The notes under the pieces were generated by a model, which worked only from the letters and a program-made list of their open reading frames with translations, did not search any database and was not told where the DNA came from. Positions 20,089 through 28,326 of a DNA stretch of 59,233 nt are shown here, piece by piece. The stretch's first letter is position 1. Every line of letters starts with the position of its first letter. Source of the stretch: Centipeda flueggei ATCC 43531 (GTDB lineage: Bacteria; Bacillota; Negativicutes; Selenomonadales; Selenomonadaceae); contig NZ_GG694010.1 of the NCBI RefSeq assembly GCF_000160695.1, positions 1 to 59,233 of the forward strand, written 5' to 3'. The position numbers and the translations under genes were made by a program.

Positions 20089-20099
20089 TTTATCAGTGC
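20070..20099. repeat. Palindromic intergenic element, copy 1 (dimeric form)
   Basis: A perfect 13-bp inverted repeat: GCACTGATAAATT, loop CAGT, then its complement. The sequence CACTGATAAATTCAGT is shared with copies at 44358-44382 and, in part, at 28290, 49286, 54440 and 59202. It lies in the 167-base gap between comFB and cysE. Confidence 0.8.
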
Positions 20100-20141
20100 G
20101 CTTTTATTTTATCAAAAAAGACAGGGCCGTGCAACCACAAG

Positions 20142-20177
20142 AAAACACCCGCGGGGAGAATCTCCGCGAGTGTTTTT
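20142..20177 (-). terminator. comFB terminator
   Basis: A GC-rich interrupted hairpin (AACACTCGCGGAGA paired with TCTCCCCGCGGGTGTT, small mismatches) lies 25 bases after the comFB stop, followed on the minus strand by TTTTCTTG. Confidence 0.7.
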
Positions 20178-20202
20178 CCACGCATCAGCACCATCAATAT
20201 GA

Positions 20203-20496
20203 TCAGATGCCCTCCTCATTCCGTTCATGATGCGGCTGTCCATTGACAATCTGCATCGCACGCAGCGTCTCAGCGAGTATCTCCACCTCACATTGAGGCT
20301 CCATTCCCTCAACACGCTTCAGAACATTGCCCTTATGTGTTGATACATAGCACGGCGGCAGATTATTCAGTGCAATCATCATCATATCCGTACGACAGCG
20401 GTCACACATGCAGACGTCCGGATACTGCGCTGCGAGCCGCGTCAGCATATCCCCGACAACATCCTCCATATAGTTCTTAAATGGCAGGTGGTTCAT
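20203..20496 (-). CDS. comFB: ComFB-family late competence protein
   Basis: Small cytoplasmic protein of the ComFB family, whose members are linked to competence operons and, in cyanobacteria, to second-messenger binding. The 97 residues show the family core NYMEDVVGDML and a cysteine cluster DVCMCDRCRTDMMMIALNNLPPCYV (possible zinc site). I start at ATG 20496 with GGGGAGGG upstream. The gene begins 23 bases after the Hsp70-like gene and is almost certainly co-transcribed with it. No comF helicase or comFC is adjacent, so a competence role is not supported by context. Confidence 0.85.
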   Translation of the reverse strand: MNHLPFKNYMEDVVGDMLTRLAAQYPDVCMCDRCRTDMMMIALNNLPPCYVSTHKGNVLKRVEGMEPQCEVEILAETLRAMQIVNGQPHHERNEEGI

Positions 20497-20519
20497 CGCA
20501 TCGCCCTCCCCGAAGGCCA

Positions 20520-23183
20520 TCATCCAAGACGAACAGTATAGATCGTTCCCTTGTAATTCTTTGCAGCGAGTGTATGCTCCGAGGCTACCGTATATTCAAT
20601 GGTATTCGGCGACTTCTTGCGAATGTATACACCGACCTCATCACCATCATTCACATCATCGTCGTCAATCATGCAGCGCACCATGCGTACCTCCGCAGCC
20701 TTCATATGCCCTTTAAGTGCACGCGGTTCCTGCGTATAGTAGAGCTCAAATTCGTCTTCATCCGCATAGGTAAAATACGTCCATGTGCCGTAGTCGACGC
20801 GTGCATCGATATCCACATGGAAACAGCCATGTTCGTTCAGGCTGCCGAGGAAATAGGGGAACAGCAGTTCATCGTGCTCATCGACGTTCTTATTGATAAT
20901 CTTGACGTCCTTCCCGCCCTTCCGGCAGCGAAGGAGTCCGAACGCCACGCCCGTTTTTCCCGTGCGAAGACGATCAAAACCATCCAGCATTCTTTTGCCG
21001 CTGTCTTTCTCTTCGTCTTCCATTCCGAGCGGAAGATAGAGAAGGAATGGCGCATCTTTGCTCTGTGCCGATGTACTCTTGGACACGTCCTGCTTCTTCC
21101 CATCCTGTTTCTCATGCGATGCAGGCTTTGACATCTGCTGCAGGGAACTGATCTGACGGGCAATGTACTCATCGAACAGCTTGCGCACCATCGGTGCCTT
21201 GCAGGAATTTCCGGCGAGGAAAATGTGCACCTGACGCACATCACGCCCCTTAAATGCCGCAGCCATCGCCTGGAAGAAGTTATCTACGCCGCGGCGAATG
21301 CGGTTCTCTAGTGTCCGCTCCAGTTTCTTTACATCAATATGCAGACGGACGTCTGCACGATTGCCCGCATTGCCTGTCTTCTCCGAGGAAAAGAGTGTGA
21401 GCTCCGTATCGAACGCATCTCCTGCTGCAAACTCCTCATAGCCCGCTCCGCGCTCCCAGAAGGGACGCAGCCGTTCTGCCAGAATCTTGTTGTTGAGATG
21501 TGATGCCGCATCTCTGGTCTCGCGCACGAGTGCCTCCGCCCCTGCAAAGGTTTCGCTCTCCGGAGGAAGTGCAAACGTGATCTTGTGCTGACGCATCTCG
21601 GGCAAATTGTCCTTGAACACCTCATAGGCGAGCAGTTCGAGGATATTCTCACCGCCGAGATACATATCACTGCCAAAGCCAAACTGCTCAATAATGAATT
21701 TACGCCGTCCGTTCTCCGGCACAGACTCCACACCAAAGTCAAAATCCGTCGTGCCGCCGCCAAAGTCGAATACACCGTAGGCGACCTCCTCACCCACGCG
21801 CTTTGGCTCGAGCCCATACGCCTCAAGGGCACTGATCGCGTATGCAGCAGGTTCATTTGCCCCGTCGTACACGCGGAAACGGCGCATCATCTCCGGATCA
21901 TCGAGAAGAGCCTTCGGCAATGTCTTTCTGAGACCGCGCTCAAAACTCAAGCGAATGTGCTCGCGCACACTTTTTTCGTACCCAACGGGAAAGGAGAGAA
22001 TGTAATCGAGATAGATATTGCGGTGCATATTGTTGATATAAAGACCAAGATAGTACGCGTAAATCTCGATGGGATCGAAGCCGCCTGCATCGAGCGGCTG
22101 TGTCTCCGCGTAGGGTTTGACCTCTTGGATATAGCCGTGCCGATCCTTCAGAATCGGCGAATTCGCCGTATCGCGCGTCCAGCGTTTCAGCTCGCTGAAC
22201 ACAGAGTAATAAACAGCAATCCCCTCCGTTGACTGACGCTCAAAGATCGCATCCGCAGCCTGATGGGATGCTGTCACCTGCGACCACTCCGTATAGGGGC
22301 GTCCCTCACGGGCGCGATAAAGCTGTTTGAACTTTTCGATATCGATCAGCTCGATCGCCGTTGGATTCTCGTAATCCTGAATCGTCGGCGCATTGGAGTA
22401 GTCGCCTTTGCCAATACGCAGGAGGCGCGCCTCGCGGTCACGGCAGACGACGACCGTACTGCGCGTACCGAAGTCGATCGCACAGGTTCCGTTCATGATA
22501 ACATCCATCTGCGGCGGACGTGCTACGAGGAAATCCGTCGGCGGCAGGCGCAGACATACACTATCCTCACGTCCCTCGTCCGTCAATTCCTCATAGAGAT
22601 CCCAATGTCCAAGGCTCATATCTGTCAGTATGCGCTCCGCGTAAGGCTGGATATTTGCACGGACATAGTCAGTATAGAGAAGGGATTTCTTAAATGGTTC
22701 AATGGGAAAATCAAGCGCCACCGACCCCGTATTGATTGCCGTCTCAATAACACTCTGAATATCGAAGGTAATTCCAAAGATCGTCTCCTTGAAACGCCCT
22801 GCCACAACATCTTCAGCAAACCGTTCATGATCAAAGATGAGCTGGTCTTCCTCAATGCGGATATAGGCACGGATCTTCGGATATTCCGCCACTAAACGGC
22901 GCAGACGCTCTTCCTGCTCATGCGAGACGTCCTCCGCGTTAAACTCGTCTGAAATCCATTTCAGGAAACTGTGTGCGCCGCTCGTTTCCATCCCAAGCGA
23001 AAACATGTACTTCTTGTTGACAATCGACGCTGTCTCATCTTTGAGTTCAGCGATATCATTGCCAATCTGTCTGCCAAAACGAAGCGAACTCTCATAAAAG
23101 AACTGTCGGAAGGTGTCCTTTTTTAAATGTAAACTGCGCATGAGCACCGGACGCACCGTCACCTGCACCTCTTTTCGCGCCAT
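20520..23183 (-). CDS. Hsp70-like actin-fold ATPase with a private N-terminal domain
   Basis: An 887-residue protein. The nucleotide-binding motifs of the Hsp70/actin fold are clear: phosphate-1 CAIDFGTRST (234-243), phosphate-2 FDFGGGTTDF (472-481), and adenosine motif IFLAGNSCKAP (654-664). Residues 1-230 precede the ATPase and match no domain I recognise. After the adenosine motif comes a low-complexity K/Q/S linker (686-711) and a ~175-residue C-terminal region ending in beta-rich sequence, not a canonical Hsp70 substrate-binding domain with lid. No signal peptide. AGGAG precedes the ATG. The downstream partner is comFB. It is probably an ATP-driven scaffold or chaperone-like machine; its client is unknown. 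Confidence 0.8.
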   Translation of the reverse strand: MARKEVQVTVRPVLMRSLHLKKDTFRQFFYESSLRFGRQIGNDIAELKDETASIVNKKYMFSLGMETSGAHSFLKWISDEFNAEDVSHEQEERLRRLVAEYPKIRAYIRIEEDQLIFDHERFAEDVVAGRFKETIFGITFDIQSVIETAINTGSVALDFPIEPFKKSLLYTDYVRANIQPYAERILTDMSLGHWDLYEELTDEGREDSVCLRLPPTDFLVARPPQMDVIMNGTCAIDFGTRSTVVVCRDREARLLRIGKGDYSNAPTIQDYENPTAIELIDIEKFKQLYRAREGRPYTEWSQVTASHQAADAIFERQSTEGIAVYYSVFSELKRWTRDTANSPILKDRHGYIQEVKPYAETQPLDAGGFDPIEIYAYYLGLYINNMHRNIYLDYILSFPVGYEKSVREHIRLSFERGLRKTLPKALLDDPEMMRRFRVYDGANEPAAYAISALEAYGLEPKRVGEEVAYGVFDFGGGTTDFDFGVESVPENGRRKFIIEQFGFGSDMYLGGENILELLAYEVFKDNLPEMRQHKITFALPPESETFAGAEALVRETRDAASHLNNKILAERLRPFWERGAGYEEFAAGDAFDTELTLFSSEKTGNAGNRADVRLHIDVKKLERTLENRIRRGVDNFFQAMAAAFKGRDVRQVHIFLAGNSCKAPMVRKLFDEYIARQISSLQQMSKPASHEKQDGKKQDVSKSTSAQSKDAPFLLYLPLGMEDEEKDSGKRMLDGFDRLRTGKTGVAFGLLRCRKGGKDVKIINKNVDEHDELLFPYFLGSLNEHGCFHVDIDARVDYGTWTYFTYADEDEFELYYTQEPRALKGHMKAAEVRMVRCMIDDDDVNDGDEVGVYIRKKSPNTIEYTVASEHTLAAKNYKGTIYTVRLG

Positions 23184-23268
23184 TGATTCATCTCCTAACG
23201 AAAAAGCAAAAATCTTCTTCTTGTAAATATTCTTCGTATTTCAGAAAAATCCTTTTCTGTGGTGTATG

Positions 23269-23295
23269 AAAAAAGCCCCGCACATCCTGCAGGGC
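23269..23295 (-). terminator. tRNA-Arg terminator
   Basis: On the minus strand GCCCTGCA-ggat-GTGCGGGGC (one G-T pair) is followed by TTTTTTC, 14 bases after the tRNA CCA end. It separates the tRNA from the Hsp70-like gene. Confidence 0.85.
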
Positions 23296-23308
23296 AATTC
23301 ATTCATCA

Positions 23309-23383
23309 TGGTGCGCTCGGCGGGAGTCGAACCCACGCTTTCAGCTCCGGAGGCTAACGTCCTATCCACTGGACTACGAGCGC
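23309..23383 (-). tRNA. tRNA-Arg (anticodon CCG)
   Basis: Reads CGG codons. The cloverleaf is complete: acceptor GCGCTCG/CGAGCGC, D-stem GTCC/GGAC, anticodon stem TTAGC/GCTGA with loop CTCCGGA (CCG at 34-36), T-arm GTGGG-TTCGACT-CCCGC, discriminator A, and an encoded CCA (23309-23311). It is a single tRNA with its own promoter and terminator. Confidence 0.95.
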
Positions 23384-23397
23384 ACAATACATAGCGC

Positions 23398-23426
23398 ATT
23401 ATAGCGCAAAAGGATCTATTTGTCGA
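23398..23426 (-). promoter_or_regulatory. tRNA-Arg promoter
   Basis: TCGACA (23421-23426) and a perfect TATAAT (23398-23403) are 17 bases apart on the minus strand, 14 bases before the tRNA 5' end. The -35 sits inside the last codons of the upstream membrane-protein gene. Confidence 0.8.
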
Positions 23427-24117
23427 TATTTTTTTCGCCGGCCTCGGCATTATCGTCCGTATCATCGGCATGGTGTGCCGACGAAATCGGTGCAAAGTAG
23501 TCGCGAACCGCTGAAATGTCATCCTCTACAAAGAGCGCCACAGGAGACTCGCGCAGCATAACAAGTTCCAAGAGGCGTCCCTGCGCAGCAGGATTCTTCT
23601 CCTTCATTCCGGTAGGATCAGCAGCTGCACGGGTCAGTGTTATTGCCTTTTGCTGCGCCGCGGCATAGTCGTCCGTTCTGCTGAGAATAACAGCCAGATG
23701 GTCATAGACGCCATCGGAAAGTTCGATCGGCGGTGCATTTTGCTCAATACGGCCGCGCAGATTCTGCATTTCTTTCTCGAGTGCTGAAAGACGCTCATAG
23801 GTTACCGAAAGGCGGGTATTCCCTTCCTTGGCATCGGCTATAATCTGATGATAGCGCGTCCAATTACGGTCAAGTTCCGCAATTTGCTTCTGATATGTCC
23901 CCCACCATGGCATGAAGTAATCCTGATCGCGTGCAATCGCTGTACGCTGCTCCTGAGTCAAGGGAGGAGGTGCATGATCGGCGCTCTGCATCTGAACAAT
24001 GATGCCGCCGGCTGCCGCAAGAAGCACCACAAAAACAAAGAAAATGCGATGCGGCAGATAACGAAACAACAGAATAAGTAAAAGAAGGACGAGAACAATA
24101 AGGGCATAAATCAACAT
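23416..24117 (-). CDS. Hypothetical membrane-anchored coiled-coil protein
   Basis: I do not recognise this 233-residue protein. It starts with two hydrophobic helices (~2-19 and ~24-41) separated by RYLPHR. Then comes a charged soluble part with a predicted coiled coil (~75-125, RLSALEKEMQNLRGRIEQN) and an acidic C-terminus (HHADDTDDNAEAGE). The soluble part would face the cytoplasm if the hairpin inserts normally. The start overlaps the stop of the Crp/Fnr gene by one base, so the two are translationally coupled and may act together. The tRNA promoter overlaps its stop codon. Confidence 0.65.
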   Translation of the reverse strand: MLIYALIVLVLLLLILLFRYLPHRIFFVFVVLLAAAGGIIVQMQSADHAPPPLTQEQRTAIARDQDYFMPWWGTYQKQIAELDRNWTRYHQIIADAKEGNTRLSVTYERLSALEKEMQNLRGRIEQNAPPIELSDGVYDHLAVILSRTDDYAAAQQKAITLTRAAADPTGMKEKNPAAQGRLLELVMLRESPVALFVEDDISAVRDYFAPISSAHHADDTDDNAEAGEKNIDK

Positions 24118-24827
24118 TATTTACGATCTCCCACACCTTCATCTGCACGACGACGAAGGGCAGCACGGTCCATAATATGAATGCAGCCGCGTGAAGCGCG
24201 TACCATTCCTTCTTGTGAAAACTCGCCAATGAGACGGCTGACGACCTCGCGTGCCGTGCCTAGTGCCTGCGCCGTTTGCTCATGGGTCAGACGAATCTCA
24301 CTGCCCGCTGTGCGTTCTGATTCCGCAAGAAGAAACTTCGCCAGGCGTTGGTCGGCGGGTGTAAAGAGCATTTGCTGAAAGCGCCATAACATCTCTGAGA
24401 GACGGTGGACGGCACTTTCATACGCCAACAGACGTACATGAATATTTGCATCAATAATTCTATGACAGATTCCCGTCTCTGAGCAGAACAGTTCTGTATT
24501 TTCTGCCGCCTCGATCGCAGCTTCACAGGAGACACTGCCAAGGAATGCGGCGCTCGAAAGGAGGGCGACCTCGCCGGCACGCATGAAGCAGAGGTTCACC
24601 TCACGCCCCTCATCGGTGACGACATAGACGCGCAGCGTGCCGGATACAATGTGCAGCGTACCAAGATGTCCAAGTGCACCGCGATGGAGTGTCTCCCCCT
24701 TTGCACAGAACCGATAATATGTGTGTGCTGTCAGAAGGACGCGCTGTTCCTCTGTCAGAGGCCTCCACAGATCAAATCGGTCAATATAATCCCGAAAATG
24801 ATATTCTTTCCGTTCTCTGGCCGGCAT
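24117..24827 (-). CDS. Crp/Fnr-family transcription regulator
   Basis: Predicted cyclic-nucleotide-fold sensor with a winged helix. The 236 residues have an N-terminal cNMP-type barrel (LGTLHIVSGTLRVYVVTDEGREV, ~53-75), a dimerisation helix (~125-150) and an HTH (EIRLTHEQTAQALGTAREVVSRLIGEFSQEG, ~175-205). It has cysteines near 80-120, but not the N-terminal four-cysteine cluster of FNR, so oxygen sensing by Fe-S is not evident. A run of nine G forms its ribosome-binding region (24831-24839). Targets are unknown; the coupled downstream membrane gene is one candidate. Confidence 0.85.
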   Translation of the reverse strand: MPARERKEYHFRDYIDRFDLWRPLTEEQRVLLTAHTYYRFCAKGETLHRGALGHLGTLHIVSGTLRVYVVTDEGREVNLCFMRAGEVALLSSAAFLGSVSCEAAIEAAENTELFCSETGICHRIIDANIHVRLLAYESAVHRLSEMLWRFQQMLFTPADQRLAKFLLAESERTAGSEIRLTHEQTAQALGTAREVVSRLIGEFSQEGMVRASRGCIHIMDRAALRRRADEGVGDRK

Positions 24828-24872
24828 ATTCCCCCCCCCTTCTTTCCTCTTTCATGTGCTCTGCCCGATTCC

Positions 24873-25733
24873 CTAACGGGTTTTCCTCTGCACAAGAGAG
24901 AGTCCCGCCTGTGCTCCCTCATATGCAGCCTTGACAACTTGAAGCAGCCCTCCCGTGCAGTCTCCTGCGGCATAAACCCCCGGGATGTTCGTTTCCATGT
25001 GTGCATCGACCACAATATTGTCGTGGTCGAGCAAAACACCCAACTTGCGCGCCAGCTCCGTACTCCCTGCCACACCGACGGCAAGGAAGACACCATCCAC
25101 GTCCATCTGCGCTCCTTCAGTAAAGATGATCTGCTGCGCACGCCCTTCCCCTGCGATGGAGTGTATCTTCCGTGTGTCCAAGACAGTGCGGTCGGGAAAA
25201 TCCGCCTTTAGTTCCGCTCCATTGGTCAGGAGTGTTATCTCTGCAGCGTGCGGCAGAAGAATCTGTACTTCATGCAGTGCATACGCTCCCGCACCAATGA
25301 CGGCGATCCTTTTGCCGCGATAGAAGAAGGCATCACAGACCGCACAATAACTGACTCCATGCCCTTCAAATTCCTTAATCCCGGGCACAGTGAATGAAGA
25401 ATGTCGTGCGCCTGTTGCCAGGACAATAGTATCGGCAGTATAAGTGCGACTGACTCCTTCGACGATAAAACCGCCGTCCTCAAATTGAGGCTGAATATCG
25501 ACCACTTCATCCGCATGAAACGCCACGCCAAGGCGGCGTGCACCGGCGGCACCTCGACGCAGAAGTTCTGCTCCGGAGATGGGCGAGCCCACGCCATAGT
25601 AGTTCTCAATTTTCTCAGCACAAGCAAGTGAACCGCCGTCCTTGGCAACAACAGTCACTTCGGCGCCGCTGCGCCGTGCATAGAGGGCGGCAGACACACC
25701 GGCTGGTCCTCCCCCAATGATGACAACATGCAT
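24873..25733 (-). CDS. Thioredoxin-reductase-like flavoprotein
   Basis: FAD/NADPH pyridine-nucleotide disulfide oxidoreductase. The 286 residues show the FAD site IIGGGPAGVSAALYARRSG (~5-23), the redox pair CAVCDAFFY (CxxC), the second dinucleotide site AVIGAGAYALHEV and the C-terminal FAD motif VYAAGDCTGG. It is slightly shorter than canonical TrxB (~310), and the NADPH motif is GAGAYA, so it may reduce a partner other than thioredoxin. Start at 25733 behind GGAGGAG. No thioredoxin gene is adjacent. Confidence 0.82.
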   Translation of the reverse strand: MHVVIIGGGPAGVSAALYARRSGAEVTVVAKDGGSLACAEKIENYYGVGSPISGAELLRRGAAGARRLGVAFHADEVVDIQPQFEDGGFIVEGVSRTYTADTIVLATGARHSSFTVPGIKEFEGHGVSYCAVCDAFFYRGKRIAVIGAGAYALHEVQILLPHAAEITLLTNGAELKADFPDRTVLDTRKIHSIAGEGRAQQIIFTEGAQMDVDGVFLAVGVAGSTELARKLGVLLDHDNIVVDAHMETNIPGVYAAGDCTGGLLQVVKAAYEGAQAGLSLVQRKTR

Positions 25734-25751
25734 ATCTCCTCCATGGATATG

Positions 25752-25781
25752 AAAAAAGGGGCGTCCCATCTGACACCCCTT
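25752..25781 (-). terminator. prs terminator
   Basis: On the minus strand AAGGGGTGTC-agatgg-GACGCCCCTT (one mismatch) runs into TTTTTC, about 20 bases after the prs stop. A second small hairpin (CCGCCT/AGGCGG) lies between. Confidence 0.75.
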
Positions 25782-25802
25782 CCTCCGCCTGTGGGAGGCG
25801 GC

Positions 25803-26756
25803 TCAGTGATGATTAAAGAGCAGGCTCACTGAACGATGGCTTTGAATACGTACAATGACATCAGCGAGCGATTGTGCAAGTGAGAGTACAACCAGTTTCT
25901 CTGATTCTTTCTCTGGCGCAAGCGGAACCGAGTCCGTGATGACAAGCTGATCGATTACAGAAGCATTGATGCGCTCCATCGCAGGATCCGTCAAAATTGC
26001 ATGCGAGCATGCTGCCAGCACGCGCTTTGCTCCGCGTGCGGAAAGAGCCTTTGCGCCCTCGCAGAGTGACCCCGCCGTATCGACAATATCGTCAATAAGA
26101 AGTGCCGCCTTGCCTTCCACGTCTCCGATGAGATTCATGACCTCAGCGCAGCCGGGACATGGCCGGCGCTTCTCGATGATAGCAATCGGTGCATGGAGGA
26201 AATCCGCCATAATGCGCGCACGTGTCACACCACCCAGATCGGGCGAGACAACGACAAGATCCTCAATCGCCTGCTCACGAAAGTAATTCGCAAGTACCGG
26301 CGCTGCAGCAAGATGATCCACAGGAATATCAAAAAATCCCTGAATTTGTCCAGCATGGAGATCGACAGTAACGACACGTGTCACGCCTGCCGTTGTCATG
26401 AGATCAGCGACGAGTTTCGCTGAGATCGGCTCACGCCCGCGCGTCTTGCGATCCTGCCGCGCATATGCATAGTATGGGACAACAGCTGTAATACTATGTG
26501 CAGATGCCCGTTTGCACGCATCTGTCATAATCAGCAGCTCCATGAGATTGTCATTCACAGGATAGCTGGTCGGCTGGATGATGAAAATATCTTTCCCACG
26601 GATACTCTCTTCGATCATCACCTGGATCTCACCGTTATTGAAATGTCCGACAAACGCCTCGCAGAGCGGGATCCCGATGCGGTCTGCAATAGCCTTTGCC
26701 AACTGTGGATTCGCATTTCCCGTCAGGATGCATACATTATCGGCCGGAAAACTCAT
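25803..26756 (-). CDS. prs: Ribose-phosphate pyrophosphokinase
   Basis: Makes PRPP from ribose-5-phosphate and ATP for nucleotide, His and Trp synthesis. The 317 residues show the PRPP synthase features RQDRKTRGREPISAKLVADL, the PRPP-binding loop ALLIDDIVDTAGSLC (~220) and the VVSPDLGGVTRAR segment. I start at ATG 26756 (MSFPADNVCI) behind GGGAGG; the longer frame crosses the promoter. It follows glmU, the common order in Firmicutes, but here has its own promoter in the 134-base gap. Confidence 0.94.
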   Translation of the reverse strand: MSFPADNVCILTGNANPQLAKAIADRIGIPLCEAFVGHFNNGEIQVMIEESIRGKDIFIIQPTSYPVNDNLMELLIMTDACKRASAHSITAVVPYYAYARQDRKTRGREPISAKLVADLMTTAGVTRVVTVDLHAGQIQGFFDIPVDHLAAAPVLANYFREQAIEDLVVVSPDLGGVTRARIMADFLHAPIAIIEKRRPCPGCAEVMNLIGDVEGKAALLIDDIVDTAGSLCEGAKALSARGAKRVLAACSHAILTDPAMERINASVIDQLVITDSVPLAPEKESEKLVVLSLAQSLADVIVRIQSHRSVSLLFNHH

Positions 26757-26815
26757 TTCTCTGTTCCTCCCAAATGCCGGACATGCGGCTGCTTTTGAAT
26801 ACACAATTCGTATAT

Positions 26816-26844
26816 AGTATAGCACGCACACTATCGTTTGGGAA
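26816..26844 (-). promoter_or_regulatory. prs promoter
   Basis: TTCCCA (26839-26844) and TATACT (26816-26821) are 17 bases apart on the minus strand, about 60 bases before the prs ATG. Confidence 0.5.
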
Positions 26845-26890
26845 GAGTTACAGGAGGTCTTTTTCACCGCCGACTATGAGAAAAACCCTC

Positions 26891-28255
26891 TCACTTCCGT
26901 TTGTCGTGCCAGCCCTCAATTTCCTTCTGACGCGCGCGTGCAACGGAAAGCATACCAGAGGGGACGTCATGGGTAATGGTCGATCCCGCCGCAACGTAGG
27001 CATTCTCTCCTACCGCGACAGGAGCAACAAGATTTGAGTTGCACCCGATAAAGGCATCATCGCCGATGGAGGTGCGATATTTCTTCTTTCCATCATAATT
27101 CACCGTGATCGTACCGCAGCCCATATTGACGTGCGCCCCCATATCGCAGTCCCCGATGTAGGAAAGGTGCGGAAGCTTTGATCCTTCGCCGATATTGGAA
27201 TTCTTGACCTCCACAAAATTGCCAAGTTTTGCCTCCGCATAGATATGACTGCCAGGGCGAATGTGGTTGAACTGCCCGAGCTCCACATTGCTTTCGATCT
27301 CTGCATCATGCGCATAGACATAGTGTGCCTTGACACCGTTGCCGACCGCCATGTTCTGAAAGCGTACATTGGGACCGATGCAGCAGTCCTCTCCGATCAT
27401 CGTATCGCCCTCAAGAAAGGTAAATGGGTAGATGACTGTATCCATCCCGACACGCACATCGGCATCCACGAACGTTGTGTGCGGATCGATGATCGTCACG
27501 CCCTCCGCCATCAGCTCTTCTGTCTTGCGCCGCCGCAAGATGCGCTCGGCGACAGCAAGCTGACTGCGCGAGTTAATCCCCAGCGTACTCTCATAGTCAT
27601 CCGATGTGACCGCCCAGATCTTCTCCCCCGCATCGCGCAGAATACTGAGTACATCAGGCAGGTAGTACTCTCCCTGCGCGTTATCGTTCGTCACCTTGGC
27701 CAGTGCCGAAAAGAGTGCCTGTGCGTCAAAGCAGTAAATCCCCGCATTGACCTCATGAATCTGACGCTCCTCCTCCGTCGCATCCTTGTGCTCGACGATT
27801 TTCAGCACCTCTCCGCTCTCGCGCCGTACAATGCGCCCATAGCCCTTGGCATTCGGCATGATGGCGGTGAGGACACTTGCCTTTGCCCCCGCATGAACGT
27901 GCTCTTCGTGGAATCGTGCCAGGAGCTCCGCTGTAAGGAGCGGTGTATCGCCGCAAAGCACCATGATCGTTCCACGTTCATTTCCAAGAAACTCTTTCGT
28001 CTGCAGGACGGCATGTCCTGTCCCGAGCTGCTCTTTCTGTTCTACATACTCCACACTGTCCCCGATCGTCTCACGCACTGTCTCACCGCCAAAGCCCGTG
28101 ACAACAATATTGCGGCGTGCTCCCGCTGCATTCGCCGCATCAATGACATGCTGCAGCATTGCCTTTCCGGCGGCAGGGTGCAGCACCTTTGGCAGTTTGG
28201 ACTTCATACGTGTTCCTTTGCCTGCTGCCAATATCACCGTTACAAAATCCAACAT
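26891..28255 (-). CDS. glmU: Bifunctional UDP-GlcNAc pyrophosphorylase / GlcN-1-P acetyltransferase
   Basis: Makes UDP-N-acetylglucosamine for peptidoglycan and lipid A. The 454 residues have an N-terminal nucleotidyltransferase domain (ILAAGKGTRMKSKLPKVLHP, ~9-28) and a C-terminal left-handed beta-helix acetyltransferase domain (from ~255, hexapeptide repeats; YIGDCDMGAHVNMG, catalytic region). I start at ATG 28255 (MLDFVTVI) behind GGGAGGAG. The longer frame is rejected because it crosses the palindromic element between the GntR gene and glmU. Confidence 0.95.
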   Translation of the reverse strand: MLDFVTVILAAGKGTRMKSKLPKVLHPAAGKAMLQHVIDAANAAGARRNIVVTGFGGETVRETIGDSVEYVEQKEQLGTGHAVLQTKEFLGNERGTIMVLCGDTPLLTAELLARFHEEHVHAGAKASVLTAIMPNAKGYGRIVRRESGEVLKIVEHKDATEEERQIHEVNAGIYCFDAQALFSALAKVTNDNAQGEYYLPDVLSILRDAGEKIWAVTSDDYESTLGINSRSQLAVAERILRRRKTEELMAEGVTIIDPHTTFVDADVRVGMDTVIYPFTFLEGDTMIGEDCCIGPNVRFQNMAVGNGVKAHYVYAHDAEIESNVELGQFNHIRPGSHIYAEAKLGNFVEVKNSNIGEGSKLPHLSYIGDCDMGAHVNMGCGTITVNYDGKKKYRTSIGDDAFIGCNSNLVAPVAVGENAYVAAGSTITHDVPSGMLSVARARQKEIEGWHDKRK

Positions 28256-28289
28256 AATTCTCCTCCCGTTTCTCCGCCTTCTTCGACAA

Positions 28290-28312
28290 GAGCACTGATA
28301 ATTCAGCTGCTC
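28290..28312. repeat. Palindromic intergenic element, copy 2
   Basis: An imperfect palindrome GAGCACTGATAATTCAG followed by CTGCTC lies in the 71-base gap between the GntR gene and glmU. It shares the CACTGATAA-TTCAG core with the other copies. Confidence 0.65.
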
Positions 28313-28326
28313 CCTTGGGGCAGACT

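Noticed and set aside
20520-23183. Naming the 887-residue protein SrfB
   Set aside because: It has the Hsp70/actin motifs FDFGGGTTDF and IDFGTRST, but I could not match the SrfB N-terminus. The general Hsp70-like label is what the sequence supports.
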